A DNA stretch of 64,000 nucleotides from Aurelia coerulea. Lineage: Eukaryota; Cnidaria; Scyphozoa; Semaeostomeae; Ulmaridae. A program made the translations under genes and the position numbers. Location of the stretch: positions 29,520,663-29,584,662 of the forward strand of contig CM076943.1 in assembly GCA_039566865.1 (NCBI GenBank), in the 5' to 3' direction. How positions within the stretch are numbered: position 1 is the first letter of the stretch; every line of letters begins with the position of its first letter. The notes below the pieces were generated by a model, which was not told the DNA's origin, searched no databases, and was given only the letters and a program-made list of their open reading frames with translations. Below, piece by piece: positions 33,301 to 48,300 of the stretch.

Positions 33301-36300
33301 AGTATTTTGTATTTTTTTCTCATGTCTTTATCAACAACATACTGTAGGTAATTCATTTCCAGTCATTTTGCAACCAAGAAATGTTCACAAAGTTGAATTT
33401 ACCAATATGTTCAGTGGTCATAAAAACATGAGAAAGATCACACAAATACAGTACTTTCGTCTTTAGACTTGGTACAAGAATTTTTAATAATTCAAAACCA
33501 TCAAGCATGCTTTGGTGCTATGAAGTTTGAACATGGGACTATTTTCTGGCTCACTTGGAATTTTTATAAATTCAACAATCCCTTCTGCAGCTGGGACAGA
33601 TGGGTTATTTCAGACAGTGTGATGAGAGATTGTGAAAGCAGCAGAGGCTTACAGACAAACTTGTACAACAAAGCAGTTGGGTATGTTTTTTTACTTGTTT
33701 GCTATTTTGCTTTCGCTCTTCTGAAAAAGAGAGCCTTCTTGGCGTTTCTTTTCTTGTTGTCCCATTATTGTGGGATCTTCCCATTTGAAAAGTGGCCAAA
33801 ATTCGATTATCAAACGTATCGTAAAATTTTCTTTTTGGTTGCTTTTGTCAATGATCCAAATATATTTAAAGATGATAAATTGTGTTTTTCTTCATTAATT
33901 AAGACTATAGAATAATGCATTGGATAACTTCATTCTGAGCTATTCTTTAAGCAACATCGTTAATCTTGCCTAAACGCCACAAAATTGAGATATTTCGTTA
34001 CCCTTCAAGTCTACAATAATAGTTTGCCTTTCTTTCTTCTATTTATGACGAGACTGAAAGCTTAATATACAAAAATACATTTATTTGGTAAACTTCAAAA
34101 TCAGGCAGCTAAATTTACGAATTTAAAGCCAATCACAAGATAAGCTATACCTGGAAAAATAATTTGGTCATTGATGTACTTGCCAAAGAAATTTGAAGAT
34201 GGGTCTTAAAATTTCTGGTGATTTCTCAATTTAGAGTATTGTTTTGGGACACCCGTTAGTATCCCAGAAATCACCAGCGACCTTTCAAACCCTTGGATTG
34301 GAGGAATAAAACCACAACAAAGTGTAAAGTAAATTGTCGAGCCAGGTACGTTTCAATGGAATTTATTTGCCGTCTCCAGGTCAACATCAATCTAAGAGCC
34401 TTGCCACCATGGATGCATCTATTTCTGAAACTGATAATTGTATTTAATTTCAATGGCAAATAAATCATGGACCAGTATCGAACATGGTATTCTCGTTCCC
34501 ATACACACCCCTTACCAGATTTCACTAATTCCCGGGTCTAAACGACGAGTGATTTACCAAACAAAATTTCCACAGTCAAATTAACTTTGTATGATGTTTA
34601 ACATTTCAGTTTTTAACTTCTTCTGACGTACAATTTATTCCATAACTTGCCAAACGTGTTAACTTGTTTGACTCACCATGTACAGGGTATCCCAAAAAAA
34701 TATTGCCCCATTTGCCTTAAGATTGCAAAAAAAGGGACAAAGATTCTCGCCAAACTTTCATATCATGTTGCTCTTCAGATGTTCAAATGAAGTTTGCTGC
34801 CATCCCCGTAAAAATCCGTTGAAAAATGATGGAGCTATGACTTTCAGAAGAACAATTTTGCCTGATGATAGAAGACAAAATGGCCGACCGCTGGTTTCAG
34901 TCATCGGGCAAATTTGGTCTTCTGAAGCGAATAGATACATGATCAACCAGGTAGCTCCATCATTTTTCAGCGGATTTTTATCGGAATGGTAGCAATCTTT
35001 AATTTAATATCTGAAGAGCAACATCATGCAAAAGTTTAGCGAGAATCTTTTGCAGTTATGTCGCAATCTTCAGGCAAATGGGGCAAACTTTTTCTGGGAC
35101 ACCGTGTACAATATTTCATTGTAACCAAGCCATTGTTATTTTAGTTCTCGTAAGAAATCGAGGTCAAGAAGACGAAAAAATGATGATGATGATGAATCTC
35201 TGGAGACAAATAGCCATTCAAGCCAAAGTACAATGAATAGTTCACAGGCAGAGGTACGTGAAGATCAGGTCTGTTCTTGGTGGCTACTCTCAAAGAGCTT
35301 TCCCGGCTCTGAGAAAGAATAATTGTGAAATACCATGGCCGTTGTTATTAAGAGGCACAACATAAGAATTTGTAAGGCTTAGAAATGCCCCTTATGTACA
35401 CTTGCTATGGGAAAATGTTGACTATAACCTGTTGAGACGTTTTTACAAATGGAATCAATTTAGCTAACTGATTCATTACTAGCTTTGATCATCTATAACA
35501 TAGGTTCCAAATCTTTGAAAAGGCCGGTGTAAAATTCAATGACCTATTTCTTTGAACTGAATGGCTTCAAAGAAACTTCAGCTAATTTGCTATGATTCTG
35601 CCGTTGGACTTTTCAGAAACCTTCAATATTTTCAGAATAAGAGTGTTTTTCTTGTTTTCCGAGAATTCAAGAAAATTTTTCAAAAAAAATTAAAACCATC
35701 GTAATTTCTAAACTGTTTGACGCAACATAAAATAATTTCCAAGAAAACCATAGTTTATGGATGTCTACAATATGGTATCAAGCAAAAGTCTGTCACTCTT
35801 CTGGTTTATGATGTAGAAATTTGATGACGTCACATCCTCAAATGAACTGAAATATAACATGTGCTGTAATCAAAAAAATATTCAATATTTCTGAAAAGTC
35901 CAACAGTAGAATTATAGATAGGTAGTTAAAGTTTCCTTTGAGCCATTCAGTTAGAAGAAATAGGTGAAAGAATTTTACACCCACCTTTTTATGCCGATTT
36001 AAAGATTTGGAATCTATGCTATCATCTATCAATTCGCAAAGCAAGTGGAGTTTGTCAATAACGGTTTCAGGTTGACATCACGTCAGAGGGCCTTAAATCT
36101 CAATACTGCCCACAACTTTCATGCATTCTGTCATTAAATCGCATACATTTAGAGAACAAACTGAGAGAAACATATTGCATCTGCTTAGACATTTTCATTT
36201 TTTCATTTTCATTTTATTCTTATTTAAACACAATACCCTATCAGCACTTCAAAGTAAATATGAATATTAATCTAAACAAAAAAATAAAGCTGCTCTTCCA

Positions 36301-39300
36301 AGGGGTTGTGTTTGCGTCGCTCTACCTCAAGAACTCCCTTAATCTTACTTTAAAGGAGCTCAATGTTGCAGAGTCTCGTATATGCTTTGGGATCTCGTTC
36401 CAGGTACTTGCTCCCTGGTATCCAAAAGACTTTTTGCAGTATTCAAGACGAAGCCGAGGAATTTCGAAATCATCAATTTTTCTTGTGTTATATCTCGAAA
36501 TATTCGACCTAGGAGTGAATTTATTTTTGAGGTTCTCTGGGCAGAGTCCATTGTTAATTTTGTATGTAGTAATTAGCCTGTCATATTTTATTAGATTGCG
36601 TACATCGAGCCAATCACATACCCAGCCATCTTTGTGCCTTGCGCATTCGATTAGTCTGCGTGCCCTGTTTTGCAACCTCTGTAGGGATTCCAGTTTTGTG
36701 TTTGACAGACATCCCCAAATGACACTGCAATATCTCAGATGGCTTTCAATTAATGCTCGATAAACAGTTGCCAATTGTTTCTGGGAAAGGATGTTTTTGA
36801 GTTTAAACATCGCCCCTAAACCGTTTTTTATCTTTCGCTTTACGGTTTTGAGTTGTTCTTCCCAATTCATGCTTTCGTCTATTATGACACCTAGATATTT
36901 TGTTTTTTGAACTCTGCATAATTTTTGATCTTCTACTTCGAGGTCAGGGAAATCTTTGGCTCTGTTCAATTGTTTTGGATGCCCTATCAACATAAATTCG
37001 CTTTTTTCAGCATTTAGGCTAAGTTTGTTTTGCCTCATCCAGGATGATACAAGATCAAGTTCGCCCTTTATGTCATTAAAGAGCTCGTTGATCTCCATGG
37101 AGGCATAAGAAATGCTCGTGTCATCCGCGTACATATTTGGTTTAGATTTTTTCAAACATTTTTCAAAATCATTCATATAAATGATGAAAAGTAAGGGACC
37201 CAAACACGACCCCTGTGGTATTCCACACTGTGCTAAACGCTTGTTTGACGATTTACCTTCTACATAACAATACTGCTCTCTCCCGGCAAGGTATGAAGTG
37301 AACCAACCGTGTGCAAGATCAGTGACTCCATAGGCTGATAACTTCGATAACAGAACATCATGGTCGACGGTATCAAAGGCTTTTTTTAGGTCTAAAAATA
37401 CGCTTACATTCGTTTTTTGCTCATTGATGTTCCTGAACCAAGTCTCTGTTATGTTCAGTATCGATGTTTGCGTGTTATGTAATTTACGGAATGCGAATTG
37501 GTTGTCTGAAAGAAGACCACAATCTTTCATATGAGAAAAGAGTTGATCATGGGCCACCTTTTCCAGCAATCTTGACAGTATCGAAACGACAGAGATTGGT
37601 CTGTAATTTGTTAGCTCTGATTTTTGACCTGCCTTATAGATTGGTGCCACTCTTGCCAGTTTCCAAAGGTCTGGAATAGACAATAGACCTTTTAGCTATT
37701 CTGAAAAGAATCAGAATCGAATGATGTTTTGCTACGTTTTGTAGAATGCTCGAAGCTCTAACGCCACTCGATCGAACCTCGCGTATAAAAATGTTTGAAA
37801 ATAGCGCTCGATCCAGGCTGTTTGTAGAAAAGCTAAAGGTCTATTGCTTTTTTCTGTTCACAAGAAGTAGTTACTGACTTTTGAGTAAAGACTCCTGTTA
37901 ATTTCCTTTACAGGGTGACGAGTCTGAGCTGCCTGTGGTATCCATAAATATTCCAAATATTTTGAAACTAAAATTAGAAGATGATTGTTACAACATTAAG
38001 AGGAAAAAGAAGGTACGCTTCCCTTTCTTTGCACCCTAACCACATGGTTTTTTTTCCAGTACAGGTATGTCTCGTGCCAGTACATGCTTTTTCCCTTGAG
38101 GAGTATTATATAGAAACCAAACTCTTGGATGCCCCAAGGATAGAAAGCTAGAATGCTTGAAGAATATTATCTAAACAAATTTTTGCGGTGTAGACATGGG
38201 CGTTCAGTTTATACTCTCTTGATTCTTGTATTTATAACTGGATCGCAACTGAGAGAGTAGAATTTCCTTAAAGGGAAATTTACCTTCAGTGCCCATAAAA
38301 ACATGAGATAAATTGCAAAATTCCGTAAATTATCAAACAAAGTACAATGACTGACGTTTGACCTTCTTTTGTTCTGTTATCTGTTTTGAAGCTGGATCGC
38401 TATATGTCTGTTATTTTGCTTTGAGGAGACAGTGTACACAATTTACTTTCATGGGTACTATCTTTCTGCATTTTGTGTTGCATAAGGCTTTGCCAAATAG
38501 GTAAAAGAAATTGCAATGGCATATTTTCCGTTTTATCTTCAGAAATGTATGCTTATGTCGCTTTTACAGCTAAAGACAAGCTAGTAGACACTTCAGAATG
38601 CACGTTGGCGCGATGTTCATGAAAAGTTTCTGTGACAACAATCGTCATCCCACCAAAGCCTAAGACGCTCAAAGCAATCTGGAAAGATTATTTTCTCCAG
38701 AAGTTTACGGATCAATGCGTTAAGATTGTCTAAGAAGCATGGGTGTGGAAGCATCAGAGTGGCATGCTAGTAAGAATAATGGTTAAGCCTTCCTACAGTT
38801 CATATTGTAAGTTCAACCTTTCAGGTCGTTCGAATGAAAAACTTGTATTGTCCTGGAAACGTGGATATGGATAGCTGCAACGTGAACCATTTATTTCATT
38901 TACAGTGGACTTTATTAATCTTAAGATCTTAGCTGTTTTGATCTTTCTTGACCTTAGCTGTTGAAACTTCCAAGAAAACCATGTGCACTGAAAATATTAA
39001 AAGATTTTATAGAATTTTGCGAGGAAAACAATGGAACTAACGTCGAGAACGTAACTCCGCTGCCACAGAAAGTAAGGTATTCAAGTTGCACCTTTTATTA
39101 CTTTTTGTTTTTCCTTTTTGTCTCGTTGTATCCATGCAGGACGATTGGTTTTATGTAATAGTTCGTAGTTACTGCGCAAGTCCCTGTTCATGAAGATCTA
39201 AACATAGGCATAATGTTCGTATACAGCCAACCTGAAACCAGAGCCGACTATTCATTTGAAATATTACGATGCACATCCAGAGCTAAAATCCTATTTTGCT

Positions 39301-42300
39301 GACCAAGCGAACCAATCTTTGTGCCCGCTCCAACAAGGACAGATTTTGTAACTCAATAGCATGAGGTGCTTTTGTTGACACCTGAATTCAAAGCGATTAG
39401 TGGCTGCAGACAAAGGAAATTCTCTCAACCAGTAATTCAAAACAAACAAAGACGCAATAGTTTCTCTGAAACCCAAGTGGCTGGTGCACTCGTTGTGCAA
39501 TCCAGACATTGTTTTTAAGAGCAAACATGAGCATATATCGAAAGAAGAAGGATATAGCTGCACACGGGCATTTAATTTCTTTGGTTCAGAATCTGAGCAG
39601 TAAGTGTTTTAATTACACCCAAATATAAGAGAATTGAATCGCCTCCCAATCGGCTTTTGAGCCAAATATATCAAATGCCCGTGGCAGATGTGTAGATATG
39701 TCCTTCCTCTTTCAATATATGCTCATGTTTGCTCTTAAAAACAATGTCTGGAATGCACAACGATAGAGCTAGCTAACTGGCTTTCAGAGAAACTTTTGCG
39801 GTTTTGCTTGTTTTGAATTACTGGTGGAGAGAATTTCCTTTGTCTGCGTTTGCTTATCGCTTTGAATTTCGGTGTCAATCAAAACCAACTCGTGCTATTG
39901 TCTTACCAAATCTGTCCTTGTTGCCCTCCCCTTTAGATGTTCGAAAAGTTGACTGGGCTCTCTGATTGCGTATATGCACTCTTTGTTATTGTTTCTCCTT
40001 TTTTAATCATAGTTCATGATATGCTGGACTTGAGTCAGACAATAAGATTTAGCAATGGTTCTGTTAATTGACAAACAATCAAAGTTCTGCACCGTTTAAA
40101 GAGCATTCAATTTCTGCCTGTTCTTTCCTCTGCTGTCTATGCTTCAAATTTGTTTCATAGTATTTTAAAATATTGCTCTGTGCTCCTTTTTATAGACATG
40201 ATCTATCTTTTTAAATCCACCGGATAGGTAAAAAACGATCCCTGTTTGAAAGGTCACAGCTCCCTGGATATCAGAACGATAATATTGGCAACAATATTTT
40301 TTTAAAGTCAGTCTGTCACGCATCTGATTGGTTGATAAGGACAATACTAGGAGAATTGACTGGCTACTGATCCCTGATCCTAATGACTTTACGACCGTAG
40401 AAAGTGATAACGATCAACCTTCCTTTATTCCAAATGCACAGACTCGAAAAGAAATATCTTGTGTTGAGTTCTGACTTTGTTGCAGCCAATCAGATACGTG
40501 AAAGACTGCCTTTAACGGTGGATATATTCAAATCCATTTTAGATTTACTTGACTAAAATGGGCCTCTCCGTTCTGAAATTATGATGGATTTTCTCGAGAG
40601 AGCCCCACGAAGAAACCTTCAAAACAGGACCCAACTCACGACCAAATTTTCTGCGTTACAGAAATGACTTCAACGCGGATCCTCTTTGGAGGATGAAATC
40701 TCCCGGACTGTTGTTGTTATGCTCCCAGGGATAATACATTCATCCTTCCAAAAGGATGACACGTGCTAAAGCATGTAATAACGTCATTGTTGTAACGCAG
40801 GAAATTCGGTCGCTATGGTATAGGCCTGTTATAAAAGTTTCATGAAGGAGCTTTCGTGAGAAATACCCTCATAGTTTCAAAATGGAGAGGCCGATTTTAG
40901 TCAGGTAAATTTTGAAATATATTCAAGCATGTTAACTACTGATTGATATACTTGCCATTTGCCAATATATTCAGTGAGCAATGATGTTGCCTTGATATCC
41001 AGGGAACAATGACGATTCAAAAAGGGATTTTTTTTTTGCTCATCCAGTATAAGACCAATGTGTCGATGCTCGTCAAATTCCATGTCTCGGGACCCTGCAG
41101 GCTTCAAGTAATAACATAGCAATAAATGTTGGCATTATTCGTCGGGCAGAAGGTACACTGGATACATGTATCTTTGAATTGATGAGCAACACAATTAACT
41201 GGACATTCCTGAAGCTTGGCTTGAAGAATATGCCTTGGTAGAGGTTTTAACGGTCTTTTTAATTTTTACAGCATGGATGTTATGCGAGAAGTTGTGCAAG
41301 GATTGCAGACGTACTTAAACTTCACTCTGTCTACGTTACTTCTATATAACTTTGAAAGAGAACAATACAATGCCCTATTTCCACAAAACTCTTTTGCGAA
41401 TACGGTCTTAAAGACTGCTTCACCATCAAAGTCGAGGAGGAGTGCAGCAACTCGTTCCGCGCAGCATTTATCATTGTCAGCGTCATTAGAAGTAAGTCCG
41501 GCGAAAAGAAAGTACACAAGAAGACAGCATTTATTGTCAGAAGAACACGAAGGATCTTCGGAAACAGGCTCATTCGTTACCACACGCAGTGGTTCTTTGT
41601 CATCTCCGGATATTGCTAAAAGTAAGCAAGAATTCTTGCAGGTACCAAAGCGAAGAGGAAGGCCTAGCCGGAAACGCAAACTTGAATCACAGGATGCTGA
41701 TGTCACTCAAGAAGTGATGCAAAGTGATGATTGGGCAGAACCTAAGGTTAGTTCCATAATACCGAGTGAGTAAAAGCAACGCACGTCGTTTGAAATATAC
41801 TGCTCTCTGAATATCAAATAAATACTATTGGAAACGTTGCTGTTTCATTGCCGATATGTTTAGTTAGATTCAGCAATTTACCCTGCTTTATTTGGTCATT
41901 CCTTACCTTTGATATGGGAGATTTTCTACAGAAAGCCTTTTATTAAAACCTGCAAAAAAATTCAATTTCCTTGGTTTTTCTTCCTTAACAATAATGACAC
42001 TTACATGTAATTACATATATTTGATCCTCTTGGGAAAATGGAATCCCCTGAATAAGTATTTCCTACGGGGATAGCAAGTACTAAAGCATGTTCAAGCCAT
42101 TGCTGTAAGGTAGAAATGTTAGAGAAATTTGGATGTGATTTTAGTATATCTTTTCGAGGTATCTTGAAGTGATTTTCTCGAGAAATCCCTTGTGAAATCT
42201 GGACAGAATCACCGATTTCAGCCAGGAAAAACTCTAAAATGATTGAACATATTGGTTATTTAATCAGGTATTGCAAAATACTATTGCTTTGAAATTTAGG

Positions 42301-45300
42301 GAGCAGTAGCCTTTAAAACGGCCTCCCTTTTTTCTGAGTCAAGAACGGTTTCAATTTCAAGCGTTATAGTTTCATAGCCATACTTTTTGCAAATGCTTTG
42401 TTAAATAAAACGAGACAAAAATTTGTGCCAGGAGTTTACCACTTATAAAATTAACAAGATGTATTCAGATTGGATCGATCTTTCTTTCCGAATATTGTGA
42501 GTTATAGAAGAAAATCGCTTCGAAGAACCAACCTCCTTAACGCTCTTGCAAAATTTACACTACTTTTCATCAGCCATACAGCACTTGAAAGTTCTTGTGC
42601 AGAGGTCGATACATTTTTGGTTACTACTAATGATAATTAATTCTGGCCATTTCGGATTTCTAAAAACAGACATTTTCGTGTTTTCTGTTTGTTTTCTATA
42701 GATTTACTTTGGATATTGAATTTTATGTATCAATGGCAATAATAGAAGGTCCCTGTGGCACGAAGTTCTCAATCGTTTTCTGAAAATAATCCTGCAGCTT
42801 AATGCTCTAGAAACATTTCCTGGGAACGGTGTTCTCTTATTTCGTCAGCCTCGCATCATATGTTAAGATGCTTTTGGAAGCTAATTTGGAAAACGTATAC
42901 TAACACACGAGTATTACTCGTAAGAAAGCCTGAAAGTGCTGGGGAAACATTCAGGCTGAAAATTCGTAGCGAAAATCTGCATCTCTCTACTTGCAACAAC
43001 AAAATTTAAAGGTCTGCATGGGAAAATTTTTTATGGCATACTGGTTCAAGTTAATGCCCTCCCTGTAAGTAAGGACCTCAAGCAACCAGGACGGTGACTG
43101 CAACTGCAGCGCCATGTTGCCTTGTTTCCGAACTTCAGCATCAATAGATACCTTGTTTCTCGTGCGAATTGCTTCCCTTGATAGTCTATGAAGTTTTAAA
43201 TTTCAATTGCACAACTTTGAAATCTCATTTCTGATGTGCTGTTCTTAAGATCTTGGCCTACTAGGTAACCTTTTCATTTGAAAAGTTTCATGGATAAAGG
43301 ATGCGGTTACAAGGCATTTAGTTGAAGAAGGAGGCTTTGTCTTGGCCTTTTTAAGAACATGTAACAGTAGCTTGTCGGAAATTATACTTGGTTTGTATCA
43401 TAGTACACGATGAAGTAGTGGGTTGTGTTGCGTTGCCCCCCTACTTGATTAAGGTCACTAATATTTTTTTAATTATTCAGGTCGAAGTGAAAAACGAACC
43501 TACCGAAATGAAAATCGAAGACTGTGAGCAGGTAGATGATGACACTGAAAATAATTTCATACAACCAGAAGAAGAGAGGGAGCCATGGACTCCTTTATCA
43601 CCAGACCCAAATGCAGATGATGAAAATTTGGAATCAGGAGCAAACGCTCAATTTAAGGACGGTAAACGTGGTGAGGATGAGGTAGCGGAAGAACAGAAAG
43701 CAGAGAGACAAGAATCAAGTGAAACGAAGGAAACAAGTGAACATTCTGAAGGTAATAATGATAATTCGTTTGTGAAGACTAAAATGTACTGGATGAACAA
43801 AGAAAAGACAGCAAGTTTGAAAGCCTATTGTAATTTGCTACCTGTTCATCAGATTCCTTGATACTGGTTGTCAATGCGAGGTGATACGGCAACTTATACA
43901 AAAGATCGGTTTAAATCCCTACTTTTGAAATTATTCAACCTCGGAATACTTCAAAACAGGCCTACAACCTTTGATCAAGCATGCTAACAATTAAGCATGC
44001 CAATACTGATCCTTTCTCAAAACTAGCAAAAACATGTAAAGGATAGTAGTTCCAGCTCCGTATCTACGCAAGTGGTCGCCTAGGCAATAAGAAAGCCCGA
44101 ATTAGCTTAATTTGCACCACTGTAGAGCTTAAATTTTGGAAACTTTAATCGAGAAGTTTAGTCCGGTACAGAGCTTTTCACTTGCTAGAAAAGAGGTTTA
44201 GATCGAGCGTCCATATCTGGTTGGGAAGGAGAACGAAAGCACGTCCCCCGTTCTTAATGGATACACTGCTAGCTGTGGCGAGAAGTTGCTTCGGATATCA
44301 ACACTTTTCAGAGAGTTTGTTATCAACTACTTTGTGCAAAGTGAGTTAGCAATTGGTTAGTTTACACACAGGCAAGTGTTATTGATCCTTTTGCTTCGTT
44401 TCTTGTTATTTTCATTTATTTTTAGCTGACGTTCTTTCATTTGAATAACAACGGCTAAAAACAGCAAACTTCGAATTGCAATGTCGCAAAATGAAACCCG
44501 TGTATGCTTGCACTTCGTTTTGAAATTGTTACACAACAAAACCAGCTAAAGATGAATGAAAATAGCGAAAAACAAGGCCAAGAGGTGAATAAAACTGGCC
44601 AGTGCATAAACTGTACTACTTGTAAGTCAATTTGAGCAAAGTTATCGTTGATGAACTCGCTGAAAAGTTTTGAAATCCGAATGAACTTTTTGCTACCACC
44701 AAATTTTCCAGATTTGGTTGCTCGATCCAAACCTCTTTTTTAAGAGTAAAAAGGTCCATTGAAGGATTCTAAGAAAGAACGCTTTTATAGAATCACTTGT
44801 GACTCCAAAAAGGTCTGACCATTTTCAACCAATTGAATTTTATAATCTACGAGGAATCTGATGAGTAGCTAGCAGACTACAAGACATGCAAACCTTTTTT
44901 AATTTTTTACTCTCCCGGTGTAGAGATTATCACATGAGAGGAAACACGTCCGTGGAAAAGTACCACTTGCTTGATTAAAGTACCAGAAACAGATATGTTT
45001 TAACGTCGGCTTCAGAATGTCGCTGTTCGGTGATTTTTCAACTTCTGATGGTTATTACTCCAGGCTTTTGAAGATGCAGCGGGGCATGGTTCTGTCTGAA
45101 TGCATTTTTTAATATTTTTTTAAGTCAATAGCTTCACAGACTCACATGACCTCACAATGTGTATCTTTCTATGAGTTGTCGTGCATTTACATTCTGAAAC
45201 CAAAATGGCAGCTTGCAGTTCCTTATGAAGTGCGTGGTTTCTTCTTTGCGGGTTCTTATTCTACAGGCAGCCTTTTTTGCATTTTAGAAGCTGAAAGCAT

Positions 45301-48300
45301 CGGTCGTGCCCTTCGGCCGAGAAGATCCCTTCTTCCACCAATCCAGACGAAGCGTGCTGAAAAGGATTCAGCAAGAGAGCAAGCCTCGATGCCCATTGGT
45401 GCTTCTGCAAGCTCGATGGGCATTTCGAAACCAAAGAAAGACAGTTGCTCGGTATGCGTTATGATCTGTGTTTTTCTATTCCCTCCCAACGTTGTCACGG
45501 CTGACCCAAAATGAACTTCGCTTTTCAACAGCCCAACACAACGGCAACGAGTTGGGAAAAATTTTTCGCAATCGCATTCAAAGGGGCAGTCAGACGCGAA
45601 ACGCGGGTAGCAGATTCTGCGTGTCACGATCCAATTCGTATAGGCCTAAATACCAAGACAAATCTACTGTACCTCTTTGTTCGCTGTAATTCTGATGAAA
45701 TTAATTAAGCAATGAATCCAGTAGTGTTTGAGAAGGTTCTATCCACCTTTCGGTTTCACCAAGCATCATAAATCTGACTCAAAATCCATATTCTTTGGTG
45801 AGTTTCTTGCCCACTTCGACTTGTAGATTATCTCTTCGCAGCTTCGTAGTTGCTTCAGCAAGATCGCTGTTTTCGACTTTCAGGAATTTGTGATAGACAA
45901 AATAACTTTGCAAATACATGAAATTGACATAGACGAACAATATCTGTCAATTAAATCTTTGAGATTGTCAAGAGCAACGTCGATGGAGATGGATTGAAAT
46001 ATGCGATAATCCCATTCAAAATTTCCGTTGACGAGTCAATGCTAAGCCTAAGCACTTTTCATACAAATACAATAAAAATGTCCCGCGCAACGTCACGTCT
46101 GACTGCCCCTTTAAACTTAAAGAGGCATTTCTCGAAAATTAAACCCATGCAGAGCTTCTTATCGTCATCCCGATCGAGAAGCAGATTATGTAACCTCTCG
46201 GAAATCATTTTCTTTTCATCGATCGCCCTTCACAAACGCAAGATATGGAAGACAACATTTGGACCAGTTTTGATTTTAATACCCTACCATCTTTATGCAT
46301 CGTTCTTGGCGAACAAATGTAGCATGTTTTCGTTATTGCCCGTTGGTCGGTCGTCGGCGAGTCTTGATAGGTTCATTGCGTGTCGCTCGTTGAACTGAGT
46401 TTGAATCTCCTGTTGTATTCGTTCATTCATTTGTTCTCAGTCGACTACGCGCACAAGAATTGATCGGCTTTACTGACAATTCTCATTTTCTGTCTTGGAT
46501 TCAAATTCCAGGATATTGCTGAGTTCTCGGTCTCTATGTTGAAAAAATATCTGCATTCATTTTTGGCCGGTTGGAGCTTTATTCAAGTTGGAGAAACGTT
46601 GGAAAATATTTATGATGATAAGCATGTTTGTTTTGAAAGAAAACAACGCAGGTCACTGACATCCATTTTTTACGGAGCAATGCCCCTTAAAAGGTACCTG
46701 GTGAGTCAGAAAAAAGAATCCCAGCTTGGAAGGCCACTGCTCCATGAATATCAAAGCAATAATAATATTCAAAACAGTCTCGTTTTATTGCCAATATGTT
46801 CAGTTAGGATCAGTAATTTACCCGGCTTTAATCGGCCATTTCTTCCCGTTGATATGGAAGATTTTCTGCAGAAAGCCCTTTCCAAAAAGCTGCAAAAAAG
46901 AATAGAAACATTGAACAAATTTTCCTTCCTAAAACTGATGACACTCACAAAAATTCATGTATTTTGTCCTCTTGGGAGAGTTGAATCCCCCTGAATAGTT
47001 CATCGATACCAGGGGGAGGACTTGTTCATCCTCCCAAGAGGATAGCATGTGCTAAAGCGTCCACAAATCATTGCTGTAAGGCCATTGTAAGGCAGAAATG
47101 TTAGGGAAATTTGTTCATGATTTTGGGCACGTTTTAAAGGTTTTTTGAAGAGTGTTTCTAGAGAAAATCCCTCATAATTTAGAACGAGTAGCCGATTTCA
47201 GTCAGGTAAATTTTATTATAGATTTGAACATTTCTACCATTAAACTATGTATTTGCCGATATCATCGTCTTGATATCCAGGGAGCCGTGACCTTTCAAAC
47301 GGGGATTCTCTTTTCTGACTCACCCGGTAGAATACACCAATACACAATATAAAGCGTCGTTCTTGACGTTCTCCAAATAACATTAAAACGCGTCAATTGC
47401 GACAATGTTTGATTTATTCAACTTTACCACATGTGTTACATCGAACAATCAAACTCGCATCAAGTGGGAATTGGACTGTACCCCTACAAGGGTTCAGCAT
47501 GCGCGGAGTTTCAACTTGATGCACGGAGTAAGGCTTCGCTTTGTTTATTTGAAAGAAGCTGAGTTGAAACTCAACAGGGGCCGAACTCAACTCAGCAGCT
47601 CAACCCCTGCTGAAATTTTGCACATGCTGAGATCATGAAAAATGTGAAAGGCAGAAATGGTTTTAGCTCAATGAATATTAAAATCAAATCGCTTTATTCT
47701 GGGATATTCATCCCACCTTTTATTTCGTTTCAACCGTATTTATATCATGTGGCCTGATATCAGCCAGTGTTGAGATTTCATGTTAACGCAAACAAACTAA
47801 ACAAAAATTTGAGAACTCACCCCATGACCTCTAAGTTTAATCAGATCTTTTAACTCTTAGGAAAGGTCTATCTGCAAGAATGGTCTTTGTATATCCAAAG
47901 AAGCTTCTAATCAAGATTTACTTACAAACACACCACATATAACTGATTTAAAATTATGGCCATATTGGTCTATTTCACTGAATTCCGTTTGATAACGATC
48001 CAATATGAAAAAAGAAGGGTACGAGATTTCAGAAGTTCATCAAAATCTCAAATCTGCTCGAAAATTCTAAAATCGTAGTTAAAGATATTTTTAATGTCTC
48101 GTTGAAATATTTTGATTGATCAATGACCCACTTAGAAATGTTTATGAAAAGGTGAAACATTTTCAATTTCAGAAGACTAAGAGGCTAGATTCATGCTCGT
48201 ATTGAATGTTTCATATAAGGGACACCGGGGTCAATTGTAACACTTTTTGGAAAATCAGCCATATCGTCTAAATAATGATTAATTGTGCTCTTGAAGGTAA

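Noticed and set aside
41266..41706. Minus-strand frame of 146 codons
   Set aside because: A shadow of MSL3 exon 7 on the other strand.
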